From Orbilia blumenaviensis (Eukaryota > Ascomycota > Orbiliomycetes > Orbiliales > Orbiliaceae): a DNA stretch of 64,000 nucleotides. Where the stretch lies: contig JAVHNS010000007.1 in NCBI GenBank assembly GCA_036872755.1, positions 186,001-250,000 on the forward strand, given 5' to 3'. Positions 34,720 to 45,400 of this stretch are shown piece after piece. The position numbers and the translations under genes were made by a program. The notes beneath the pieces are model-generated. The model was not told where the DNA came from. It saw only the letters and a list, made by a program, of their open reading frames with translations, and searched no databases. The first letter of the stretch is position 1; each line of letters opens with the position of its first letter.

Positions 34720-36379
34720 CTATAGTTACCCGCTCACATTTAAGTTTCTCCAAAGGCCCACGATTCCTAATAATCAAATTTCCCATATACAGATACACTG
34801 GAACGTGGGACATTAAGAGTTCTCCGTGGGGCCTTCCCTACATTCAGATCGAGTTGGGCATGTTCTTCATTGCGTTTTCCTTTTCATATATATATACCCA
34901 TAAGCTATTTGAAGATTGGACGTTTTTTTTCTTTATTTCTCCCGGTTTGTTGTCTTACCAGCACAATGAATTGTTCTTGGCGTTGTATACCATGCGAATT
35001 TCGTATTACATTCTAATCTTATCATATACTTAAGTGCTTACCTTCTTATAAACACGGTCTAAGTTGGAGATAGTGTAGGTAATTATACTGATAGCTACAC
35101 ACAGACTTCATGTTGCTAGAGCCTGCTCAATCACGCATTTCGCTCCGTGTAGTACCAAATAGAAACCAACTACGCGTTATAATTAGCCTCAGATTCAGAC
35201 TTGAGGGAGGGAATTTCACACCCATAATACTTTGATTTTCTTCCTTAATCAATACCTACTAAGTAGGTACTTACTTATGTATAATAGGTGTATGTTGCCT
35301 CTAATATATAGAGTGCATAATAATCTTTAAAGCTCTATATGGCGTAAACAGTAAAATACTATGTATAACACTCCATTCAACTATTTCTTTTGTTCCCCTC
35401 CCCTCTTTCTGCCAGACTATATTCGAGTTCCAACAATTTCCGAGATTGGGAGAAGTAATCAGAGGACATTTGAGGGGTGATTGAAGAAACCCAAGAGACG
35501 ATTTGTGACCCTCCATATATGCAGACCTTGCATACGGTACCTATGTGCACTGCATCCAGAGTGAGTTCGAGTTCCCCGAGATTGATTTTGGGGATGTTGC
35601 ACAACGCATATCCCAAACTGATTTTCAGCAAGCCAAGGTCAGCATCAAAGGAACTATTCCCGAAAGAGGCAACCTAACCCTAAATTTAGGACGACTCAGC
35701 CGCAGGCAGCCCTGTGCATGCTTTTTTTTTGCTTTCTGTTTTGTGCGGCTGAATCCGATAGCTCCAGGATTATCCTAAGGATTTGTCAAAATGTGGAGCT
35801 CGAAGAGCTAAGCTTAGCTTAGCTATGGGATTTTTTAGCTCCACCTCGCGATAACCTAACAATCCTCCCCACCTTGCAACAAAAATTTTGAAAAAAATCA
35901 GCCCTTTCACAGATGAGGAAGTGCTACCACGCGTCCGGTTCACGAGAAAAGAAGGGTCATGTTTATGAATATGCAAAAAGAAATTGATTTCCCCGTGAAT
36001 ATAGAACGAGCTTCTGGATAATGTAACAGGTTTGTATTTGGAGAACCGAGATGATGAAATAAGTGTATGCCGAAATATGACTCGCAAACTCCATTTTTTT
36101 CCGCTCATGAAAAAAAAAAGTACAGGCACAGGTAGTAGTTTAACAAACTCAAAATGAAACAACAGTAAAAGGAAAAAAAAAAGGAAAACCCGAGGTTGTA
36201 GAACAAAATCCAAATGATAGTTTAAACCTCCTAAGGAAAGATAAGGAAAATACAACCAACAGGTATCGTAGACAATTCATTAACTAATAACCGGAAAGGA
36301 ATGTGAAATATCTGCTCAAGCGTCTATTACCATGATCCTCCATTGTAATCATCTCCCTCGATCACTTCGCTTCTCGCGT
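34720..36379. other. convergent intergenic region, unknown gene to cupin
   Basis: 1.66 kb between converging 3' ends. AT-rich, with a perfect 14-bp palindrome AGCTAAGCTTAGCT at 35806-35819 and A-runs near 36110-36190. Around 35520-35700 both strands have longer than average open frames; none has recognisable features. No gene called. Confidence 0.5.
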
Positions 36380-37239
36380 TTACCTCTTAGCAAGACCGCA
36401 TCGGGCGAGGCAGTCTTCAACACCGATGGCAACATTGGCTGGGATCAAATTCCTGAACTGGTCGACATCACGGCCATCGACAACGATGGTTCCACCGACA
36501 GAGGCGGCGATAACGTTGCTTGGGAGTCTGAAGAAGTTATCGGCGGTCTGGGAAGTACCGAAGTCCTCGGAGTTGAAACCAGCGATGAAGATTGTCTCAC
36601 CGCAGTCTGGGTTGAATTCCTGATGGATGGCACCCTGTGGGAAGACGTGCATCTGGAATGTTGAGACGTAGGAGTTGATAACACGGACACCGTTCTCAAG
36701 GATGACAGAGGTGTTCAGGTTTCCAACAACGGGGATGTTCAACTCGGTAGCACGAGGATGGGTATGTGGGGTATTGAAACCACATGGGCCGAGGAAACCG
36801 ACGGCCATACCGGAACCGGTACCAATCAAGGCGGGGAAAGTCTTCCTGTTGGCGACGACGACACGACCAGCTATATTTTAAAAAAAAGCGACTGTTAGAG
36901 ATATGGATATGGAAAAAAAAGAACGAGTTCCATTCAGTGGCGATCCAACTTACCATTACCGGTGGCAACGTTCAATCGACCCTCGGGATTTCTGAAGTCG
37001 AAGACGAAGTCCTGATCACGGAGCAGAGCAACACGATCTGCCTGGAGTGGGGCAGTGATCAATTGAGCAATCAACTCCAAGTTGCCATAAGCACTTCCAG
37101 TGTATGTCGGCTCTGGCTCGATACCACGCTCATCGGCCTGTGTCGGGGTGGCCTGTCGCTCTTCAATCTTGTTTGGAGCTGGAGCAGCCAAAACAGAGGC
37201 GGCAAGAGTAGCCAAGAGGGCGATGGAACGGAATTGCAT
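36380..37239 (-). CDS. secreted cupin (germin/spherulin-like)
   Basis: Two exons on the minus strand, 37239-36954 and 36870-36380, 258 residues. Residues 1-19 are a clear signal peptide (MQFRSIALLATLAASVLAA) with a likely AAP cleavage region, so the protein is secreted or wall-bound. The cupin beta-barrel has motif 1, HTHPRATE (metal-binding His, His, Glu), and motif 2, FPQGAIHQEFN (P-x-G-x-x-H-x-x-x-N), so all metal ligands are present. This is the spherulin-1/germin layout; related proteins bind Mn or Fe and some act as oxalate oxidases or dioxygenases, but the substrate here cannot be inferred. Codon choice is strongly C/T-ending and biased, unlike its neighbours, which suggests high expression. 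Confidence 0.9.
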
Positions 37240-38495
37240 TTTCGAAGATTTTGAATCGAGTATTAGATACTAGTGAAGATTTGTGTCTTTGATATGTCGA
37301 ACCCAAAGGTTTCCTTTTTTATATTATTCCAAAGCCGAGTCGCGAAGGAAAAACGAACAAACCCAATGAAGGAAAATCGTGAAGGAGAAGTATCGGAGGA
37401 AGCTTGAGGCTTGAGCTGAGAGTGATGATGATGATGGGAAAAAAAAGAGGTACGGAGACTGGGAACGACTACAGAATATATACAGCTGAAGCGATCTAAC
37501 AACCTGCAGGCCTCGGTGCCAGCTAATTACAATGGTAGCCTTTGTGCTATCAAGGGCTGAGAGTAAGCATCTGCCCCAAACGGTGTGGTGGTGGTTGTGC
37601 ACCATGCTGGTGGTGGGGACCTTTGGTGAGAAGCTGGACCCCTGCACGGTACACTGCGCTAGAGCTTGGATGGAGGTACATGCTGGTGAGCCTATCAGCT
37701 CGTAAACAGGCATGTAATTGGACCCTTCACCGAGCTTGAGACTTTTCTTACTGCTGTTTTTTCCCTTCTCCTCTTTGGTCTCGGTCTTGGTATATTCTTT
37801 TTTTTCCCTAGTTGAAGTTTGAATATAGTGGTGGGGCTGAGGCTGAGAAGGAAAGAAGTCAAAAAGTGACATGGGGGGGATATGTGCATCCATAGCTTTT
37901 TTGTCAGGACCTCAATACCTACCGGGCTAGGTACTTACCACTTAAACTTACAACTTACTTTTTTACTACCGAGTCTGTACATACTTACCGAACTCGACTC
38001 GACTCTGCAGTGCGGATCTAAACTTGGGTCCCAAGAAAAATAGAAAAGAGGGCTGATGGAGAAGTCAGTTCCTCGATCCCTAGCCCTAGTCCGCCCAGCC
38101 AAAAGAATTGGTCATGGTCCACGGCCAGCATCCCAAGAGCCTCGAAATTTGTGTTTTTTGATCCTCAAAACAGGCTCAGCCCTAACATGCCCAGACTGTC
38201 GAAACGGCCCCGCTCACTTTTCGCTCGATCCTTCCATTCTGCGGGCAAAAAAAAGTCGGTCAGTCAGTCAGAAAGAATCCAATGCCAAAGTAAGTAAGGA
38301 AGAAGCATTATTATGCCTGTCCCGGAGGGCTGGACTCTTGGCTGTCAGCCGCACATACAAATCCCATCTTGGCCTACTATCGATAGCCTGGATAGATGTT
38401 GTTCGACCGAAGAGCTGGCTGTTTGTGCTTATCCCTCTGTGTAAGCTTCCTTCCCGTATTAAGTCTTGGCTCGGAATCAGCCTGGCCCTGTGCTG

Positions 38496-38499
<4 letters not shown>

Positions 38500-38536
<37 letters not shown>
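38500..38536. repeat. poly-T tract of 37
   Basis: Longest homopolymer in the window. On the opposite strand it reads as a poly-A tail-like run, but no gene body precedes it. Confidence 0.9.
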
Positions 38537-38820
38537 CGTGATTATGGATCTGTCTAACATGTACATGTATGTAGCTGCCAGTATTCAGGTAAGGTAGCTT
38601 TTCTTCTTCTTTTCTTTTATTCTCTTAGCTTGGAGCTCGATCGAGCTTGCAAATCTGAAATTGTTAATAATGCTTCGTTACATGGGTATGTGTATGTGTA
38701 TGTAGACGCATCGCAGCCTTCTTGGTGTCATGAGAATGATACATATTCCATCCTGTGTGCAATGGCGAACAAAAAAGAGTGGACATGTACTATCATTCAT
38801 ATGGGTTGATGATACATATC

Positions 38821-38843
38821 GTGGTGGTGGTGGTGGTGGTGGT
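38821..38843. repeat. GTG trinucleotide repeat
   Basis: Seven to eight uninterrupted GTG units in the cupin-ribokinase intergenic region, outside any recognised coding frame. Confidence 0.9.
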
Positions 38844-39660
38844 GCTGAACCACAAGCCTGCAGATAGGTAGGTAGGTACCTAGGTGGTGTACCGTCAAGA
38901 CACCCCACCAAAAGTAGACATTTTCAGCAGAGAATAAGTGAGTACTAAGATTCACGAACACCATTTGATCGGTAGCTTAGGATAAGCATCTTTGTCTCTC
39001 CCCTTCTCTCCCATCCTTTCTTTCCTTTTCTTTTTTGCCCTTTTTCTCGCCTCCAGAACTCCCCCCCTGGCACGCTTACCAGCAGGTGCGGTGAGTGCGG
39101 TGCATTCCAAATCATGGCCCTCGCCAAGCCCAAGCGTGCGGGCTATTTGGAAGAGACCAAAAAAAATCCCACGATATAAAATAACGTTGGGCAGCAGCTG
39201 CACAGCCTTCCCACAAACCAGTCGACCGACAAACGCGACCAATCCAAACGGCCCTCTGATTGCAAGCCCCACCGCAGCTATTTGGCATCAAATAAATGAA
39301 CAAAACAAATGTGTCCGGCAAGCTTGAGATCTAAAAATATTCCTGACGCCCATTAACCCTGGTACATACATACATATACCTGGTTGAAGATCTTGAATTT
39401 TAATCTTGTCCGTCCACAAATAAATCGTAAGCTCGTAGCCGGCTAACTCGGTACTTAGTTGGCTGCTGTGTATACATGTATACCCAGGGAGATAGATAGA
39501 TACATACTTGTATGTGTTGATCATGGCCAAGGCAAGGCAGGCAGGTACCTACCTAACTAGCCTATATTATTTTATTTGTAGCATGAAAAACACTCGCGAA
39601 AGAGGTAAGGTAAGAGGTACCTAGGCTAGGTAGGTACCTACCGGTAGTAATCACGGCACT

Positions 39661-39680
39661 GCAGCAGCAGCAGCAGCAGC
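39661..39680. repeat. CAG trinucleotide repeat
   Basis: About seven CAG/GCA units about 320 bp upstream of the ribokinase start, non-coding. Confidence 0.9.
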
Positions 39681-39995
39681 ATGTGCTGGGTTGTCAAATG
39701 TTTGCCCATCTGATTTCCTGAATGCGGTTGACAAACTCTTGTGCGTTCAGTCAGCCTACCTACCGCCTACTGGTACATGTGCATACAAGTGGAAATCTGT
39801 CGGCACTAAAAGTAAGATGAACTAGCCGGAATCCGAGTTAATCCACCGCTGAAGCTTGCATTCGCACCGGACCTCAGTGCTCACCCCCCCTCCGAACGAA
39901 ACTAGCCGCGGCTGACATACCTGAGCACTTCTGACTTATGCACCACTGTTATATACGTTAAACTGTCCGGCATACTACCTGAATCTACTTCCAAC

Positions 39996-41256
39996 ATGTC
40001 CCTCCCCACAATTCTCGTCGTCGGTTCGCTAAACACAGACTTGGGTACGCATGTGTCCGTCCGTTGTTAATTGTTTCCTCTAAACCTCTTGTAACCAAGT
40101 AAACCTGCTCACACCTGGCGTTGAAAAAATATTTATCGCCATGCAGTGACGAACACCTCTCGCGTGCCAGACGCCGGTGAGACCATCCAGGCGAACTCTT
40201 TCGCTACTTTCAATGGCGGGAAAGGCGCAAACCAGGCCGTCGCGTGCGCTCGCCTCTCGCGGCTGAAAACTGAGCAGGGCATCATTACTGCGCCTTCAGC
40301 CTATGTTCGGATGGTTGGTTGTGTTGGGAACGATGATTTTGGCACCTCGCTCAAGAGTAGCCTAAAATCGGATGGCATCGATGTCGACGGAGTCCAAGTT
40401 TTGGATAACGTGGCTACCGGTGTTGCCGTTATTCTGGTACATATATCAAAACCCCGGATCACTTGCAGTTTCTGGCGAGTATAGATCATTCCCTTTGTGG
40501 TGAAGCCAGGTTTTTAACGATGGTGGCTCGGGGTCAAAATAGGTTGAATCGTCCGGCGAAAACAGAATCCTGATAACAGCTGGTGCCAATGGGTTGTGCA
40601 GGCCATCACCTTCTTATTTCTCACCAGCTCCGGCTCTGCTCGTCCTACAGTTGGAGATCCCCCTGGACACCGTTCTGGAGTTACTTAAGCTGGCATCTGA
40701 ATCTTCTCCGCCGGTGGCGACCTTGCTTAATCCGGCACCAGCAGTCGAGCTTCCAGAGGATGCATACAAAAACATCTCACACCTGGTTGTGAACGAAACC
40801 GAAGCAGCGATCCTGGGAGGTGAACCAGTACGGATCGAGTCCGACGTACAGATGGTCGAGGACTGTCAACGAGCGTCCCAGAAGTTTGTATCAAAGGGTG
40901 TCAAAGGTTCTATCATCATCACACTTGGGGCGAAGGGCGCATTCTGGTACGACGCGAGGTCAGGAAACAACGCCCTCGTACCCAGTGAGAAGGTGAAGGT
41001 CGTCGATACAACTGCTGCGGGGGATACGTTCATTGGAGGTTTGTGCTCTTGATTTCCCCAACTAGTCCCACCGCATTTTCGAGACGGAGACGGAGACTGA
41101 TCTTGTATTTGTCTAAACCTAGCGTTCGCGGTCAAGATCGTCAACGGATACGATGTTGCTGAGGCTGTTGCCTATGCGATCCGAGCGAGCGCGAAGACGG
41201 TTACAAAGCAGGGCGCACAATCTTCTATCCCATGGAGGGACGAGATATCCCAATAA
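39996..41256 (+). CDS. RBK1: ribokinase
   Basis: PfkB-family sugar kinase converting ribose to ribose 5-phosphate (family knowledge). Four exons: 39996-40044, 40147-40436, 40543-41038 and 41123-41256, 322 residues. N-terminus ILVVGSLNTDLVT, then PfkB signature 1, FNGGKGANQAVACARL (near residue 43), MVGCVGNDDFG, and ITAGANG after the second intron. NPAPAVELP and NETEAAILGG (near 190-220) are ribokinase hallmarks. IIITLGAKGAFW leads to signature 2, DTTAAGDTFIGAF, with the catalytic Asp in AAGD. The protein ends IPWRDEISQ. The 40-nt-scale phase joins are all consistent. A slightly longer than usual segment (residues 125-150, Pro/Ala/Leu-rich) lies before the LDTVLEL helix. Confidence 0.95.
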
Positions 41257-42469
41257 GGGGGGTAGGTCCTCAACTAGGGGGGCTGGAACACCGATTGACA
41301 GGAGGTAACGAGACCAGCAGGAGCGCCTTTGTCAGGTTTTACGAAAATCCAACCATCGTATGGATACCCACGGATTGCTTAAGGACTCATAGGCTTTGTG
41401 TAACCCGATATGCAGGAACGTTGGCGTGTCACTACAATCCAGACCTTTCTGCAGCTAATCAGCTACTTTAAGTATCCAATCAGGGAAAACAATCCTGTCG
41501 CTTTTGTAGGACAGGTTTGTGGTATTTTGAGATTGTTCCTGTGTTGTAAATTGGTGGTCTACGTACGTCAGCAGGGCGTAGCTTGGTCTGCTGACCTAGG
41601 CGTGGACACGACTTTAACAAAGTGTATCGCGCTCCATGGATATAAGGGTACTTTGTATTAAGTATTTATATTGAAATTTCTATCCGTGAAGATGTGTTTA
41701 GAACCGGATACCGCAAGCCGAAACGTCGGGGACAGTTCCGGCTCTAAGCCCGACTAAAGGAACATGTTTGGGCCAAGCGGGCCGCTGTTTGCTCGGCAGC
41801 CTCGCGGCATTGTACCATTTGATGAGGGAAGTCTTGGAATCGGCGCAACGGCGCAAGAGTTGGTGAGGCTTAGAGGAAGATTATATCCTGTTGGTGAAGG
41901 AATTCGACCGCTGGGAGCGTTATCCTTCTGGTGGGGCCGCGGCTAAAACAATACACCAATGACGTTCCGTCGATGTGACATGGCCAGGACTGCCTAGAAC
42001 TTCGATCCCCTCATAATCTCATGTATGTCCACCCCCATGCCAGAGCCACTTTAGGCGGGAAAATACGATCTCAGGGCCCTTTTCTCGATGCGAAAAAGAA
42101 ACAAAGAAACAAATGTGAATGTCGTCCTTTCGTTGATATGCATACGCACCACGCCTGTCCTCGGACTCCGTCCCGAGTCTAACAAAGGCTCGTCCCTTGA
42201 TTTAATGACTGCTTCCGCTCGTCTAATTCTCACCTCCTCTTCCCCTCTGTAATCATCTATTTTTATTTTCGAAATAATCGGGTAAGCTTCGGCGGGATGC
42301 TATCTTTACTCGCCTGCCGATCATACCTCTCTATCTGAAGCGCGACCGTCTTATAACGTAGACGAGACCGGCTGGCCGTGGCCGACTTGGCGCGCATCGG
42401 TGCGCGGCATTATTCTCGCCGCCTCGCTTTGAGGCTCCAGTAATCTTGATCTCGTCATTAACTGTCACC
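41257..42469. other. ribokinase to ABC transporter intergenic region
   Basis: 1.2 kb. A 60-codon open frame at 41764-41946 (MFGPSGPLFARQPRGIVPF at its start) is locally GC-rich and Gly/Arg-rich, but I cannot assign it and do not call it a gene. The 3' half, pyrimidine-rich, is probably the transporter promoter. Confidence 0.5.
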
Positions 42470-45400
42470 ATGGCTTCGTTGTACCATCAGACCTATACTC
42501 TGACGAAGAAGAATCTTCGCATTGTTGCATTACGCCACAGCACATCTACTGTGTTCAGGGCTTTCTTTCTCCCAGTTGGTATGTAATTGAACCCCATCAG
42601 GTTTTGGAATTGAGGTGCAGAAACCCTGCTCCTTTAGGATGATGAAATGAAATTGGTATTTCATTGGCCACAAGATGCAACAGGCCAACGCAAAATATAT
42701 AGCTGCCTTTCTTTCTTTCTCTTCAAGAACTTTTTTTAGGGGCCTCAGCTAATTTTTGACTTCAACGATTTAGCATTTGCATGGTTCCTAGCTTATGCTA
42801 AAAATCTATTTATCCCTGTCTCAAAATACGGATTCGGAGACCCTGCACCCATTAGGAGCTTAGCTGACGCGGTTGACAAAAAGCTCCTGTTTGTGGACAA
42901 CAATCTTGGACCTGTCGTCACTGATATAATCGATCGCATCGCAAAACCCGTACGTGATGCAGGCCGAGCGGAGGTTGTGGTTCTTCGGGACAATGATGAG
43001 CTCTTTCAAGCCTGCAGGCCTAACTTAGCTGGACAATCCAACTGTTTTGGGGCTGTAGTCTTCAACGAATTCCCTAGTGATGGCCAAGGAAACTGGAATT
43101 ACACCATTCGGGCGGATGCGGCTTTGCTACGGCTCGCAGTCAGAAGTGACAACCACGATAACCCTGCCCAAAGGGTCGTCATGCCGTTACAGCTTGGTAC
43201 GCCTCTATACCTTCCATATTATGTAACGGCATGGCCGTTTCACTAACTTTTGTTAAAATGAAGCTGTGGACAATGCAATCAATAATTCCACAATGGTACC
43301 GAACGAATTCATCTATACATCACTAAGCGAAGAGGAACGGAAAGATCGTATCAGGACTCGATACATGGGCGCACTTATCAGTGTTCTAGCTGTTGCATTT
43401 TCCATCGCAATGGTGGGAGTTAGTTATCACTTAACCGGAATGCTAGCCACAGAGCGTCAAATCGGCATGAGTCAGCTCATCAATAGCATGGGAGGGCGAC
43501 AATGGGCACGTCTTCTCAGCCACCATATTGCATTCTCTCTTGTGTATCTCCCCGGGTGGATCATGATCTCTCTCGCTTTTTCGAACGCCGTTTTCCAAAA
43601 AACGAACGATGGCATTGTTGTCATCTTCCACATACTGGCGGGTCTAGCTTTTAGTAGTTTATCCCTCCTAGGTGGCTCGTTTTTCAAGAAATCGCAGCTC
43701 TCCGGAATCACAATCGTTATTGGGTCGCTTCTGCTCGCTATCGTAGCTCAAGTCGTGTCGAAGCTATCAACAGGTGCCACCGCTATCCTTGTAAGTATGC
43801 TTGAACCCTGGTTTATAATTTACTCATTGGCTCACTTTGAGGATACATAGGGTGTTCTATTTACCCCTATGTCATATGTTTATTTTATGATCCTCGTCGC
43901 TCGCTTCGAAAGGGAGAATATTGGGGCGAATTTGCTTCAACGGGCGCCTACATCAACACACGCATTACCCGGAATTGCCTTTTTTGCTTTCATTATCGTC
44001 CAGATAATCGTTTATCCAATACTGGCCGCTTTTGTCGAAAGTTGGTTATACGGAACGGCTTCCCCCAATAGGACAATTGGGACGACATCGGAGGAGAATG
44101 CTGTTGAACTCGAACATTTCACACGCAAATACCCGCCAAGCTGGTGGAATCGTCGATCCAAGGAAACTGTCGTCGCTGTAAACGACCTTTCTATAAATGT
44201 TAGGAAGGGTTGCATTGTGTCGCTCTTGGGGGCAAACGGCAGTGGAAAGTCTACGACAAACAATGCAATCAGTGGACTCGATACGATAAGTTCTGGAGAG
44301 ATCCGCATATCTGGTGTAAAGACGGATCTCGGTGTCTGTCCTCAAAACGTAGGCTTCCCGAGACTACATGGTGTTTCGCAAGGAATTATGCCGCAAATAT
44401 CTAACAAAGTTTTACTTAGAATGTTCTCTGGGATGATTTGAATGTCGTTGAACACCTTCGCATCTGGCAGTACTTAAAGGTTGGGCATTTGGATAACGAA
44501 GAGATTGATGGGATCATCAAAAGCTGTGACCTGTATCAAAAAAGGGACGCCCTTGCGAAAACACTTAGTGGTGGCCAGGTAGGAATAAACTAAGCTCGAT
44601 CGTCGGGGTTTGGTGGCTAACAGGTATTTACTAGAAACGTAAACTACAACTTGCTATAATGTTCATCGGTGGTAGCAAGATAGGTATTGTTGATGAAGCA
44701 AGCAGCGGCCTCGACCCCTTGTCAAGAAGGAAGCTTTGGGATATCATTCTATCTGAAAGAAACAAGCGTACAATTCTTCTCACCACGCATTATCTCGAAG
44801 AAGCCGATTTCCTCTCCGATTATATTGTCATCCTCAGCAAGGGCCAACTTAAGTGCGCTGGAAGCTCCGCAGAATTGAAGGCAAGGTATGGCGGGGGCTA
44901 TAGGGTTCACTGCTTCGACCAAGAAGCACCTCCATCTATCGAAGGCATCCAGGGCAAGCAGTTATACGACCAAACAATATACCGCGCTGATGACACAGTT
45001 GGAGCTGGTGCCGTGATTAGGGCCCTCAACAAGCTTGACATGAAAGATTTTCACATAAATGGACCGACTATCGAAGATGTGTTCCTTAAAGTAGCCGAAG
45101 AAACCGCTGCGGCCCAAGTATCTGCCGCGGGTACTGAGGAGAAACAATCCGGCGTCGAGTTATATACTGGAAAACGAGTTGGCATGATCCCACAGGCATG
45201 GGTTATGTTTCAAAAGCGTTTGGTTATATTACGGCACTCACTGTTCCCTATGATCGCTGCTATATTGATACCTATTCTCGCCGCCGGGATTACGCTTCGG
45301 TTTTTGAAGGGCTTTGAGGTTGCCTCCTGTGACCCATCGGCCGCTATGACCAATTTCGAAAATGTCAACATTTCAAGCTTGGATATTGATGTGGATATTG

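Larger units (their letters stand above)
37240..39995. other. divergent intergenic region between cupin and ribokinase
   Basis: 2.76 kb with no convincing gene. It holds a 37-T run (38500-38536), a GTG repeat (38821-38843), a GCA repeat (39661-39680) and several TACCTAGGTA words (38869-38885, 39542-39560, 39615-39643). A 189-codon minus frame at 37324-37893 lies in the cupin upstream region and shows no family features; it is probably chance. Confidence 0.55.

Noticed and set aside
37324..37893. 189-codon minus-strand open frame upstream of the cupin
   Set aside because: Low-complexity composition, no family features, and it occupies the cupin promoter/leader. Probably a chance frame.
41764..41946. 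Small Gly/Arg-rich gene
   Set aside because: 60 codons only, no splice extension or family match seen; kept as a note in the intergenic entry.
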